This document shows, piece after piece, positions 44,918 to 54,116 of a stretch of 64,000 bases of DNA; position 1 is the first letter of the stretch, and each line of letters opens with the position of its first letter. Both the position numbers and the translations under genes were made by a program. The stretch lies in NCBI RefSeq assembly GCF_002954445.1, contig NZ_MQWA01000001.1, positions 3,865,780 through 3,929,779 on the forward strand, in the 5' to 3' direction. Origin of the DNA: Rubritalea profundi. GTDB taxonomy: Bacteria; Verrucomicrobiota; Verrucomicrobiia; Verrucomicrobiales; Akkermansiaceae. The notes beneath the pieces were generated by a model. The model was not told the origin of the DNA. It did no database searches and saw only the letters and a list, made by a program, of their open reading frames with translations.

Positions 44918-46741
44918 CTAGAGCTCACTAGCATTCTGTTGCCTAGCGATGTCATTGAGCGTGATCAACCCCAGCAGCTTTTGGGAATTAGTGGCGGAAA
45001 CCACAGTCACCTGCTGGTAGTTGTTCGCAATCATACGGTTGGCGGCGTCTCGGATAGAGGTATCTGGCTGCACTGAGAGCAATATCTGATCGAGAATGAG
45101 GTTATCTAACAATGCCTCACTTACCGATTCCTCTAACTCGTGGCGAGTCACTATCCCAATTAAGTCACCATGAGCATCCATGATCGGATAAGCGTGGTAC
45201 ACCATTCCTCTGGCACCGAGAGATTTGATATTTTCCTCCACAGTCACACCGGACTGCATGCTCAACACCTCATGGGACATGATAGCGGCGACGGGGAGAT
45301 TGCGGTAGTCTTGACTCCCGCGGAAGGCTGAAAACTTCTTCAAGTTGACACCGTCTTGGAGCAACAGCGCGTCGTACAAAGCAATGGGTCGGAATTTCTT
45401 AGCGATCGACCAAGCCAACATATTTCCAGCCATCAATGGTAAGATCAACGAGTAGTTGCCCGTCATTTCGAAGATAATAATCAGCGAAGTAAATGGGCAG
45501 CGAACCACGGCAGAGAACATCGCACCCATGCCTAACAACACACATCCACCAACAACTTGGTGGGTACCTGGCCAGTTGGAGAAATGCATCCAACCTTCTA
45601 GACCAACGAGAAGCATACCGATCAAACCACCGAGCATCCCCCCTAAGAAAAGTGTGGGCGAGAATAGACCACCGGAACCACCCGTCGCGTAGTTAACCAC
45701 CACTGCGATAAACTTACAGATAAGAAGCACTGCCAGCACCTGCCATACGAGACTATCCTCAAACGCCAGTTCGAGACTTTCGTAACCGATACTGAAAACA
45801 GAATTCTGTGGGTCACCGAAGTTCCCTGAGACTTGGTAAGCTAAAACTCCGAGCAGGCCACAGCTAAGTCCACCGACCGCTGGAGTGAGCCATGACATCT
45901 TTGCCATTTTCTCTTTAAATTTTAAGCGCAGCGTCAGCACGCAACTCACAAAAAAGTGACCTAGTAAACCAGCCATCAAACCCATAGGGATACCGACAAA
46001 CATCCAAGGTGAGGTGATGAACTCTTTGTTCAAATGACTCGCGAGAATAGGATCTTCTCCGAGTAAGCTCCGTGAAACTGCCGCCGCAATAACTACGGCG
46101 ACGACAATACCTCCGAGAGCCTTCATCGAAAAGTTATCGAGCAATTCCTCAAACACGAAGGTGATCGCAGAAAGTGGTGCATTGAATGCCGCCGCAATTC
46201 CTGCCGCCATGCCTACAGGTAAGGCCGACTGGATCCGGTTTGGGTCTTTAAAAATCCAACGCCCGAGTCGCGACGAAATAGCGGACGACAAGTGCACAGT
46301 AGGACCTTCACGCCCAAGACTGTTTCCCAAACCACAATACAGCGAGCCTAACACAAAACGCCAGAATCCAGTAGCGCTAGAGATGTAACCGCCGTGGTTA
46401 TAATAAGCGGCCTTGGTTTGCGGAATACCAGATCCTGCTGAGTCCGGCGCGAAGGTTTTAACCGAGATCCCGACTAACAATCCGCCGAGAGTAGGCGCTC
46501 CCAGCATAACGCCATAGAACTTCCAGCCACCTAGAGCAGTCGCCCAGTCCCACACGCTGTGGAATAAATAGTGGATAGACCAATGGAAAAGCACTGCCGC
46601 TATACCACAGCTCAAGCCAATTAAGATACAGAGCAAGAGGAAGCGCTGGCTGTCATCCAAGCGACTCTTGATCCATTCTGCTATGACTCCTTTGCTTGGC
46701 ATTCCTGTGCTGCGGGGTACCACAGTTTCTACAATAGCCAA
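44918..46741 (-). CDS. ClC-family chloride channel/transporter with CBS domains
   Basis: The first 430 residues form a ClC membrane core. GSGIP (103-107) and GREGPTVHLS (gating Glu145) line the anion path, and GSGGLFSPTLFLGGMLGG is the third selectivity block. FVFEELL (198-199) has the double Glu found where the internal proton-pathway Glu sits in ClC exchangers, so H+/Cl- exchange is possible. Residues about 470-600 hold two CBS domains (VAAIMSHEVLSMQSGVTVEE, VQPDTSIRDAANRMIANNYQ), which commonly bind adenine nucleotides. It is divergent from the 46799 gene (57 nt). Confidence 0.9.
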   Translation of the reverse strand: MAIVETVVPRSTGMPSKGVIAEWIKSRLDDSQRFLLLCILIGLSCGIAAVLFHWSIHYLFHSVWDWATALGGWKFYGVMLGAPTLGGLLVGISVKTFAPDSAGSGIPQTKAAYYNHGGYISSATGFWRFVLGSLYCGLGNSLGREGPTVHLSSAISSRLGRWIFKDPNRIQSALPVGMAAGIAAAFNAPLSAITFVFEELLDNFSMKALGGIVVAVVIAAAVSRSLLGEDPILASHLNKEFITSPWMFVGIPMGLMAGLLGHFFVSCVLTLRLKFKEKMAKMSWLTPAVGGLSCGLLGVLAYQVSGNFGDPQNSVFSIGYESLELAFEDSLVWQVLAVLLICKFIAVVVNYATGGSGGLFSPTLFLGGMLGGLIGMLLVGLEGWMHFSNWPGTHQVVGGCVLLGMGAMFSAVVRCPFTSLIIIFEMTGNYSLILPLMAGNMLAWSIAKKFRPIALYDALLLQDGVNLKKFSAFRGSQDYRNLPVAAIMSHEVLSMQSGVTVEENIKSLGARGMVYHAYPIMDAHGDLIGIVTRHELEESVSEALLDNLILDQILLSVQPDTSIRDAANRMIANNYQQVTVVSATNSQKLLGLITLNDIARQQNASEL

Positions 46742-46798
46742 GCCCCATCACTTTACCGTTGAACAATTTATGCATAGCCACCAGAAACATGCAGCACA

Positions 46799-47329
46799 AT
46801 GCCAGGCCAACCCGACATCCCCACTCGCACATTCTTCGAGCGCCTCTTCGGCCTCTCACCAAAATCGGTGGCGGAGTCCCATAAAGAACTTCGCTTCACC
46901 CGCACCCGTCAGGCTTCTCAATTTTTTATCCTCACGGCATTCCTCCTGATGCTTGGTGTGGCTAGCTTCGTGGCACTCTTTGCGAGCTGGGGGCCGAACG
47001 ATGTAGACTTCCATTTCTATGCTTGGTTCTGCCTGCTCCCACTCATCCCCTCCTATTTCACCCTCCGATTGGCGATCCACTGCGTGCGACACGCCTATAT
47101 ATTACTCACGCCAATGGGTGTGGAAGTCTTCCCCTTCTTTAAGCCCGAGAAAAACCTCCAGATCATTTTCTGGCAAGAAGTCCACAGCTTTGACATCACC
47201 GAAGCTCTGCTCACTCTGCATTCTTCCCCAGAAAAAACCAGCGGCACAGTACTCACGCTAAAACCTCTCGCCACAGCACAAATCTCCTTGCTTCAAAAAG
47301 CAATCAAAGCCAGAACCAGCAGCAACTAA
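46799..47329 (+). CDS. Hypothetical membrane protein with two TM segments
   Basis: This 176-residue protein has a soluble N-terminus (about 40 residues), two hydrophobic helices (FFILTAFLLMLGVASFVALF; WFCLLPLIPSYFTL) and a cytoplasmic-type C-terminal domain with a PH-like beta pattern (AYILLTPMGVEVFPF, IIFWQEVHSFDITE). The shape recalls bacterial PH-domain membrane proteins, but this is a guess from the pattern. The YbjN-like gene starts 16 nt downstream. Confidence 0.55.
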   Translation: MPGQPDIPTRTFFERLFGLSPKSVAESHKELRFTRTRQASQFFILTAFLLMLGVASFVALFASWGPNDVDFHFYAWFCLLPLIPSYFTLRLAIHCVRHAYILLTPMGVEVFPFFKPEKNLQIIFWQEVHSFDITEALLTLHSSPEKTSGTVLTLKPLATAQISLLQKAIKARTSSN

Positions 47330-47345
47330 GCACCCTTTCCATCCC

Positions 47346-47861
47346 ATGCGACCACCATCCATCCAGCTCACCTCTGTAGCAGACGCCTTCAATGAACATA
47401 ATTGGGCTCACGAAATCTTAGAAGGCCGCGAGGTCCTCACCACTGCATTCGAAGCGCATCACACGCGTGTGCAGCTCTTTGCCCAAGTCTTCACCCAGCT
47501 CAACTCGCTCACCATCGTCGGTGAAACTGCTTTTGATATCGATGAAATCCGTCAGCCACTCCTGCTTGAGATGCTACACCGTGCGAACAAGCAAATGAAC
47601 CTCGGCGGGCTAGAGTACGACCTCGACCGCCGCCGCGTCGTCTTCCGCATCACTAACATCTTCGAGCGTGAGAAATTCGACAAAGACATCGTCTCCACCA
47701 TGGTCCATTGCTCGATCGCCGAAGTCGACCGCATCATCCCCTTCTGTTCGATCATCCAGCAAACTGCTGAAGACCTCTTAGACGATCTCAGCATCGAGCG
47801 CCTCCTACTCCGTCAAGACCTGCTGCCACCAGTGCCAGGAGACGAAGAAATGGATATTTAA
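47346..47861 (+). CDS. YbjN-domain-like protein
   Basis: This 171-residue soluble protein has an alpha/beta pattern. The middle MLHRANKQMNLGGLEYDLDR followed by RVVFRITNIFE and the later SIAEVDRIIPF resemble the YbjN (sensory transduction regulator-like) fold, which is often described as type III secretion chaperone-like. The tail is acidic. It follows the two-TM gene by 16 nt and is closed by a strong terminator, so the two form one unit. The role is unknown. Confidence 0.6.
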   Translation: MRPPSIQLTSVADAFNEHNWAHEILEGREVLTTAFEAHHTRVQLFAQVFTQLNSLTIVGETAFDIDEIRQPLLLEMLHRANKQMNLGGLEYDLDRRRVVFRITNIFEREKFDKDIVSTMVHCSIAEVDRIIPFCSIIQQTAEDLLDDLSIERLLLRQDLLPPVPGDEEMDI

Positions 47862-47884
47862 GGGACACCACCCAAACCAATTTC

Positions 47885-47918
47885 AAAAAGCCAAGGGATC
47901 CCATCCTTTGGCTTTTTT
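47885..47918 (+). terminator. Intrinsic terminator after the YbjN-like gene
   Basis: AAAAAGCCAAGGGAT (47885-47899) pairs with ATCCTTTGGCTTTTT (47903-47917) with one G-U pair and a CCC loop. T-runs allow function in both directions. Confidence 0.88.
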
Positions 47919-48199
47919 GCTGTTCGGCAGGGGCTGACCTCCGAAATGCCCCCCTATCTCACGTACATCCTAGAATGGGCCGTTGAAAATAGTGTCATGG
48001 AGGAGGGTTAGATCGATGCCTTCATAGACTCGTCATTCAGCCAGTTGCCTCAGAGAGGCTCTACCCTGCCCCCACATTCGTGTAATTGGTGTCATTCGTG
48101 GTAAAAAAAGCTTCATCATCCAAGCAACCTCAAAACTTTCGTCACTTTCGTCACTTTCGCGGTCAGATTTTGCTTCAACTCCCCCAACCGAAAAACAAA
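47919..48199. other. Intergenic region between the YbjN-like gene and acnB
   Basis: No gene is visible. The region carries the dispersed repeat copy at 48080-48165 and ends in the acnB terminator. Confidence 0.5.
48080..48165. repeat. Dispersed intergenic repeat, copy 2
   Basis: TTCGTGTAATTGGTG, CATTCGTGGTAAAAAAAGCT, TCATCATCCAAG and CTTTCGTCACTTTCGTCACT then TTCGCGG occur in the same order as their counterparts at 1031-1135. CTTTCGTCA is duplicated in tandem within this copy. Confidence 0.55.
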
Positions 48200-48230
48200 A
48201 AAGTGCGGCCCCATTACAGAACCGCACTTT
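48200..48230 (-). terminator. Intrinsic terminator after acnB
   Basis: AAAGTGCGG (minus strand, 48230-48222) pairs with CCGCACTTT (48208-48200) over a 13-nt loop and runs into TTTTGTTTTT. Confidence 0.8.
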
Positions 48231-48283
48231 ACAAATTTTCAGGACCAACGGATCGTGTCAGCACACTTGTTGGATGAATCAAC

Positions 48284-51058
48284 CTAAGCCTTGGTGCTTA
48301 GCTCATTCAGAGGTGGAGCGAATGTTGTCAGGTTGATTCCTTCAACAGCTGCCTTGTATTCATCCATATTTGGAATTCTACCAAGGATTGCAGAAAGAAC
48401 GACTACAGGCGTGGAGGCGAGCAATGACTCACCTTTTTTACGATCTGAGTCAGCAACAACTCTTCCCTGGAAGAGACGAGTGGATGTCGCCATCACAGTG
48501 TCACCTTTTTCAGCTTTCTCCTGGTTACCCATGCAGAGGTTACAACCTGGGCGCTCGAGATACATCATGTTCTCATATTCTGTGCGCGCTGTGCTCTTAG
48601 GCGCATCGTCATCGAATTCGAAACCAGAATACTTCTCTAGCAAGTCCCAATCACCTTCAGCCTTGAGTTCATCAATGATGTTGTATGTTGGAGCGGCAAC
48701 GATGAGTGGTGCCTTAAAGGCAACCTCCCCTTGTTGTTCTTCAAGATTTCTAAGCATTTGAGAAACAATCTTGAAATCCCCTTTGTGCACCATGCATGAA
48801 CCAACAAAACCGAGATCAACATGCTTCTCACCACCGTAGTAGGAGAGCTCTCTGATCGCATCGTGAGTGTAACGCTTGGAGACATCGTCGTTGTTCACAT
48901 CTGGGTCAGCGATCATTGGCTCAACAATCTTATCGAGATCTACCACGAACTCAGCTGAATACTTAGCATTCGCATCTGGGGTCAGTGCTGGATTCTCTCC
49001 TGATCTGATTCCAGCAATTCTCTTGTTCGCTTTATCAATCAATCCCTGAAGAACTTGCGGCTCATTGTCCATGCCCTTGTCGATCATGATTTGAATTCTG
49101 CTCTTAGCGATCTCTAGTGATTTAATCAGCGTCTCATCTTCTGAAATACAGATCGATGCTTTCGCCTTCATCTCTGCAGTCCAGTCAGTGAACGTGAACG
49201 CTTGGTCAGCTGGAAGAGTTCCGATGTGCACCTCAATGATGCGGCTCTGGAATACGTTCTCACCAAACTTCTCAAGCATTTGTAGCTGGGTAGCGTGGAC
49301 CACGTCGCGGAAATCCATGTGGGCCTTCATCTCACCTTTGAAAGTCACTTTAACTGATTCAGGCATTGGCATGCTAGCTTCACCAGTAGCAAGCGCAAGT
49401 GCGACAGTTCCTGAGTCAGCTCCGAATGCCACACCTTTTGACATACGTGTGTGGGAGTCACCACCGATGATAACATCCCAGTCATCAACAGCGAGGTCGT
49501 TGAGCACCTTGTGGATAACGTCAGTCATCGCGTGGTACTTTCCTTTCGGGTCACGTGCTGTGATAAGACCAAACTTGTGCATGAAGCTCATCAACTTGGG
49601 GATGTTAGCCTGAGCCTTCTTGTCCCAAACTGAAGCGGTGTGACAACCTGATTGGTATGCACCATCAACGATTGGCGAAATGACTGTTGCAGCCATTGCC
49701 TCGAGTTCCTGAGAAGTCATCAGACCAGTCGTGTCCTGAGAACCGACGATGTTCACTTCAACCCGAACATCAGAACCTGCGTGAAGAACCATACCATCTG
49801 GAACTCCCACTGCATTTCTGTTGAAGATCTTCTCAACTGCTGTCAGGCCTTGGCCTTCGTGAGAAATTAATTTAGCTGGGGCGAAAACTGGAGTCACTTC
49901 TATGCCCAGTGTTTTAGCAGCGAAAGTCTGAAGCTTCTTACCAAATACAATAGCATAAGAGCCACCAGCCTTGATAAATTCCACTTTTTGCGGAGTGAGT
50001 GCGGAAGCAATATCAACCAGCTCCTGGTCACCATTATAAAGCTTCTTCTTCTTAGTGTTCACTGTCAGAACTGTGCCAGTAGCCACTGAGTAGGCTTGCT
50101 CAAGAACCGCGTCACCGCTCTCATCAAAAACTGTCTTGCCATCGGCATCAGTCTTCTTAACCCAGTTTTTAAGGTCTAGCCCTAGACCGCCAGTAACATC
50201 CACAGTTGTGAGGAAAATAGGCGAAATTCCATTGGTTCCTGCAACAACTGGCGCAATGTTCACAAATGGAACATACGCGCTCGCCTGCTTGCCAGCCCAG
50301 AGAGCCACGTTGTTGATGCCTGACATTCTGGATGAACCAACACCCATTGTTCCCTTTTCAGAGATCAGCATCACACGCTTGTCTGGATGAGCAGCTTGTA
50401 GTGCTGAAATCTCATCTTGTGCTTCGGTCGTGATGAAGCACTTACCGTGCAGTTCACGATCCGAGCGTGAGTGCGCTTCGCCACCTGGGGAAAGCAAATC
50501 AGTGGAGATATCACCTTCACCAGCAATATAAGTAACCAGCTCAATCTCTTCTGGAACGTCAGGAAGCCCTGTGAAAAACTCGGCCTTAGCGTAGCTTTCA
50601 AGAATCTCTTTAGCGATTGCATTGCCAGCCTTATAAGCTGACTCGAGTTGCTCCATGTCTGCTTCGTACAAGAAAACCTGAGTTTTGAGTACGTCTGCAG
50701 ATGGCTGTGCGAGCGATTGGTTACCACCTAAAGCGATGTCCAAAAGAACCTTCATTGATGCGCCACCCTTCATGTGGGACAAGAGCTCAAAAGCGAAAGT
50801 GGGTGTGATCTCTTCTAAGATGGACTCACCAAGGATGATCTCCTTCAAAAAAGCAGCCTTCACGCCAGCAGCGCTAGTGGTTCCCGGAAGAGTGTTGTAG
50901 ATGAAGAAAATAAGGGAATCCTTCTTATGTTCATTCTTCGAATCTTTGATTTGTGCAACGAGTTCAGCGACCAATGCGCCATCGTCAATAGGCTGTGGGT
51001 TCAACCCTTGCCCTTTGCGTTCCTCAATCTCTTTTAAATAGTCTAAATACAAGCTCAT
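48284..51058 (-). CDS. acnB: Aconitate hydratase B / 2-methylisocitrate dehydratase
   Basis: AcnB interconverts citrate and isocitrate in the TCA cycle, and many members also act on 2-methylisocitrate. An N-terminal HEAT-like domain (about residues 1-160) starts MSLYLDYLKEIEERKGQGL, which is diagnostic for the B form. The [4Fe-4S] ligands lie in FVGSCMVHKGD and in ERPGCNLCMGNQEK. Substrate motifs include IIGGDSHTRMSKGVAFGADS. At 924 residues it is somewhat longer than E. coli AcnB. Codon use is strongly biased, suggesting high expression. It is a single-gene unit. Confidence 0.96.
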   Translation of the reverse strand: MSLYLDYLKEIEERKGQGLNPQPIDDGALVAELVAQIKDSKNEHKKDSLIFFIYNTLPGTTSAAGVKAAFLKEIILGESILEEITPTFAFELLSHMKGGASMKVLLDIALGGNQSLAQPSADVLKTQVFLYEADMEQLESAYKAGNAIAKEILESYAKAEFFTGLPDVPEEIELVTYIAGEGDISTDLLSPGGEAHSRSDRELHGKCFITTEAQDEISALQAAHPDKRVMLISEKGTMGVGSSRMSGINNVALWAGKQASAYVPFVNIAPVVAGTNGISPIFLTTVDVTGGLGLDLKNWVKKTDADGKTVFDESGDAVLEQAYSVATGTVLTVNTKKKKLYNGDQELVDIASALTPQKVEFIKAGGSYAIVFGKKLQTFAAKTLGIEVTPVFAPAKLISHEGQGLTAVEKIFNRNAVGVPDGMVLHAGSDVRVEVNIVGSQDTTGLMTSQELEAMAATVISPIVDGAYQSGCHTASVWDKKAQANIPKLMSFMHKFGLITARDPKGKYHAMTDVIHKVLNDLAVDDWDVIIGGDSHTRMSKGVAFGADSGTVALALATGEASMPMPESVKVTFKGEMKAHMDFRDVVHATQLQMLEKFGENVFQSRIIEVHIGTLPADQAFTFTDWTAEMKAKASICISEDETLIKSLEIAKSRIQIMIDKGMDNEPQVLQGLIDKANKRIAGIRSGENPALTPDANAKYSAEFVVDLDKIVEPMIADPDVNNDDVSKRYTHDAIRELSYYGGEKHVDLGFVGSCMVHKGDFKIVSQMLRNLEEQQGEVAFKAPLIVAAPTYNIIDELKAEGDWDLLEKYSGFEFDDDAPKSTARTEYENMMYLERPGCNLCMGNQEKAEKGDTVMATSTRLFQGRVVADSDRKKGESLLASTPVVVLSAILGRIPNMDEYKAAVEGINLTTFAPPLNELSTKA

Positions 51059-51424
51059 AATTTCTGTGCGAAAATTCTGTGCGGAGTCTCTACTTAAGCA
51101 TCAATCTTTCAAGAATATTTTGCGATTCCCACTTCGCTAAATTAGATGATTTCATAAATCACACGAAAAATTACCATAATGACACTTGGTATCATCAGAA
51201 TATTCCCGATTGGCTCTGCCGCAGAGCCCTAGTAGACAAGCACTCAAGTTCACCAAACTGTACCCAGCAATGTACTCGATTTTGAGTCACCAACACAGAA
51301 CCAATGGTCACGGCAATCCAATTAAGAATTAAAAATTTCGCAACAGAGGAGCCGCCTCACTCAATTTGAGCGATTGGGAACCTTCACTCTTTTGGTGCTA
51401 CCTACAAAATTGGGCTCTTAGATC
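51059..51424. other. Intergenic region upstream of acnB
   Basis: About 365 nt carry no gene. The region holds a perfect 7-bp inverted repeat GGCTCTG-CCG-CAGAGCC (51212-51228) without a T-tract. It presumably contains the acnB promoter and the 3' end of the AraC-type gene. Confidence 0.45.
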
Positions 51425-52306
51425 TCACAAGAGCTCTGAAGGTAGTGTTCCAGTTTCTAACTTAAAGGCTTTCGTGAAGTGACTTAGACTATTGTAGCCG
51501 ACCTCTAGAGCTACTTCGGTAACGTTATAGTCCCCACTTTCGAGCAACTCTTTGGCTTTTTGAACTCTTAGTTCTCTTAGCTTTCGACTAATTGTAGTTC
51601 CTGTTTGTTCAGAAAAGAGGCGACTGAGGTATGAAGATGAGCAATTTGCATACTGTGCCATCAGATTTAGATCTAGAGGCTTAGTAAAATTTTCTTTCAG
51701 CCAAATTAATGTCTTATCGACACGCTGCTGCGCTATCCTTCTTTGACTAGAACAGAACATCTCCTTAGGCCCCAAACTTGGTGGTTTGAACAGATGAAGA
51801 GTTAATAATTCTATAATTTTAGCCAAATACCAAAAAGACTTAGCATCTTTATGAACTGGAGGATCTAGCAGACTAGCGCTTATTTCGTATTCCAAATAGC
51901 TCATCGACCTCACTTTATAAAGTAACAGACTATTGGAACCTTTTGTAGTGAGTAGATCTACTAAAGTTTCGTGTAGCGATTGCCTCTTGCTGCCGAAATG
52001 TTGAGTCACCCACTCTGGAGTTACACATAGAACAATAAGTTCGTGAATATCAGAACCTGGTAAATTGGTTGCTGTGAAGTTTGCCTTATCCCTGATCATG
52101 CAGCAACTTAGAGTTTTCGCTGCTAAAGATAGTCGACAGGCGTCACCAAAAATAAATGACTCTCCTGACAGGTTAAGAAACAGATGCAGAGCTCCAGACT
52201 CCAATACGGTCACAATGTCCCCGACTCCACTAGATTGGACACGGCGCAGGGAGACTCCACTCTTCTTGTAGTCCCCGTATAAATTGATCCCCTTTGTCTC
52301 TGCCAT
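51425..52306 (-). CDS. AraC-family transcriptional regulator
   Basis: The 293-residue protein has an N-terminal sensor-like domain without a recognised family, and a C-terminal AraC/XylS domain (about residues 200-293) with two helix-turn-helix units. The first is LNLMAQYANCSSSYLSRLFS. The second is VTEVALEVGYNSLSHFTKAF, the family signature. The N-terminal part contains LFLNLSGESFIFGDACRLSL, which could be a cupin-like fold. The target is unknown. It lies alone between acnB and the secretion operon and reads in the same direction as both. Low-GC flanks suggest an independent promoter. Confidence 0.85.
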   Translation of the reverse strand: MAETKGINLYGDYKKSGVSLRRVQSSGVGDIVTVLESGALHLFLNLSGESFIFGDACRLSLAAKTLSCCMIRDKANFTATNLPGSDIHELIVLCVTPEWVTQHFGSKRQSLHETLVDLLTTKGSNSLLLYKVRSMSYLEYEISASLLDPPVHKDAKSFWYLAKIIELLTLHLFKPPSLGPKEMFCSSQRRIAQQRVDKTLIWLKENFTKPLDLNLMAQYANCSSSYLSRLFSEQTGTTISRKLRELRVQKAKELLESGDYNVTEVALEVGYNSLSHFTKAFKLETGTLPSELL

Positions 52307-52668
52307 TAGCGCTCCTACTTGGCGGCGACGCTAGGATGCAGACATAGCGCTGGCAATGCCAAATAGGCTATTATATATGGATCGGACATTTAAGAGCTAA
52401 TTGGTGACATTTCAGCGATAGCGAGGACCATAATTTTTCTTTATTGGAGTTAATATACTCTATTCGCTTGAGACTCTCCGTTACGAAGTCTCCTCTTCAC
52501 CTTGATGTGTTATGTGCGTATAAATGTAATGCAGAGGCTTTGCAATGTATACATTTGGGAATACAAATCATAGCGAAAAACTCAACAACATAAAACCATA
52601 TAACATTTTATTTTAACTTGTTATACGCCTAAAACTCCTAAAAATTGAGCATTAAATTAACTATAACT
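52307..52668. other. AT-rich intergenic region upstream of the AraC-type gene
   Basis: About 360 nt, clearly AT-rich, carry no ORF. TATAACA (52599) and TGTTATA (52619) form an inverted repeat, and AACTATA-TATAGTT overlaps the gspE stop. The region likely contains the end of the secretion operon transcript and the promoter of the AraC-type gene. I could not pick a firm promoter. Confidence 0.45.
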
Positions 52669-54096
52669 CTATAGTTGAGTCAGGCCATCAACTCGACCGA
52701 TAACCCGTTCAGCAATCACAGCGTCTATTACACCCTCATTGACCTTTTTTTTGCCTTCTTGCCAAAGGCTACGAACCTTATTTTTTTGCAGATACCTGTG
52801 TAAGTCTATTTCGCTTTGGCCAGATACAACCATGCGACGGATCGTATTGTCTATCTCCATTATTTCATAGACCGCTGCTCTTCCAGCATAGCCAGAACCC
52901 ATGCAGTACTTACACCCATCCGTCCTGTATGAACGACCGTAACTAGTTGCATCAGTTTCCTTTTGGCAATGTTTACATAGCTTTTTTACTAATCTCTGAG
53001 ATATGACAAGGTTGAGCGTTGATGCTACCAAATACGCGGGAACGCCCATATCGACCAGACGCTGAGGTACTGTTACTGCTGAGTTTGTGTGTAAAGTGCT
53101 GAGTACTAAGTGACCAGTTAGAGCTGCTCTTACAGCAATAGAAGCTGTTTCAGCATCACGGATTTCACCCACTAAAATAACATCTGGATCATGCCTTAAG
53201 GCCGACCTAAGGGCGCGAGAGAAAGATGTTCGCTGGTGGTCAATACCGACCTGTGTGACTCCTGCCATTTCATATTCTACTGGATCCTCCAAAGAAATGA
53301 GCGAGAGGTCCTCGCTTTTGCGCAAGTGCTTCAGAAATGAATACAGAGTCGTAGATTTACCGCTTCCTGTTGGCCCAGTCACTAAAACTAATCCTTGCGC
53401 AATTTTTAGGTTTTCATGAATGGATTTGACTGATTTTTCATCAAATCCCAATGATTCTAGCTTATCTGGGAGCTCCATAGCTCCGATCAATCGTAGCGTT
53501 ATTTTCTCTCCGTGCTTAGTTGGTATGCTTGCCACACGAATATCAATCGACCTTGATTGTAGCTCTGAATAAAATGAAAATTTCCCATCCTGTGGTAACC
53601 TTCTTTCACTGATATTCAGGTCGGCTAGCACCTTAATACGAGACACCATCTGATGGTGGTCAGCTGAATCGTATTGCGAGTGACTTTGCATAGCTCCGTC
53701 GACTCTCATCCGGCACCTAGAAGACGTATCAGACGGCTCTAGATGAATGTCAGAAGCTTTATTGATGATTGCAGAACTGAGTAGCTCTCTCACCATACGC
53801 ACAGCTGTAGATTCCTCAGTTAGGCCTCCATCTCTATTCACTCTTTTCCCATAGACCTTATTTAGACTATTTTTGATAGTCTCAGTTTCCACGATCTCAA
53901 CCGAAATTGAGTCATGCTCTGGCAGGTATCTGAGGAGAGAATATTTCACCTCTCCAGCCGTATCCTCTGAGGCAGCTATATGGATAACTCCTTTGACATG
54001 GGCAAAAACAATTGCGCAATTTCTTTTGGCTATTGTCATCGGCACTTTCAAAGCCAATGCTGTATCGATTGCTACCTGACTGAAATCAAAATTCAT
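52669..54096 (-). CDS. gspE: Type II secretion / type IV pilus assembly ATPase (GspE/PilB)
   Basis: The 475-residue cytoplasmic ATPase powers pseudopilus assembly. After an N-terminal domain of about 90 residues come KASDIHLEP and the N2 domain, Walker A GPTGSGKSTT (241-250), the Asp box (LISLEDPVEYEM), Walker B DPDVILVGEIRD (303-314), the His box (GHLVLSTLHTN) and a zinc tetracysteine (Cys374, Cys377, Cys395, Cys398). The tetracysteine is typical of assembly ATPases and absent from PilT, so with the PilT at 57588 the locus has both types. It is the last gene of the operon, 20 nt after the secretin. Confidence 0.93.
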   Translation of the reverse strand: MNFDFSQVAIDTALALKVPMTIAKRNCAIVFAHVKGVIHIAASEDTAGEVKYSLLRYLPEHDSISVEIVETETIKNSLNKVYGKRVNRDGGLTEESTAVRMVRELLSSAIINKASDIHLEPSDTSSRCRMRVDGAMQSHSQYDSADHHQMVSRIKVLADLNISERRLPQDGKFSFYSELQSRSIDIRVASIPTKHGEKITLRLIGAMELPDKLESLGFDEKSVKSIHENLKIAQGLVLVTGPTGSGKSTTLYSFLKHLRKSEDLSLISLEDPVEYEMAGVTQVGIDHQRTSFSRALRSALRHDPDVILVGEIRDAETASIAVRAALTGHLVLSTLHTNSAVTVPQRLVDMGVPAYLVASTLNLVISQRLVKKLCKHCQKETDATSYGRSYRTDGCKYCMGSGYAGRAAVYEIMEIDNTIRRMVVSGQSEIDLHRYLQKNKVRSLWQEGKKKVNEGVIDAVIAERVIGRVDGLTQL

Positions 54097-54116
54097 CTAT
54101 AGAATATTGCGGATTA

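Noticed and set aside
51212-51228. Terminator at the inverted repeat GGCTCTG-CCG-CAGAGCC
   Set aside because: No T-tract on either strand and it lies in the middle of an intergenic region; an operator is possible but unsupported.
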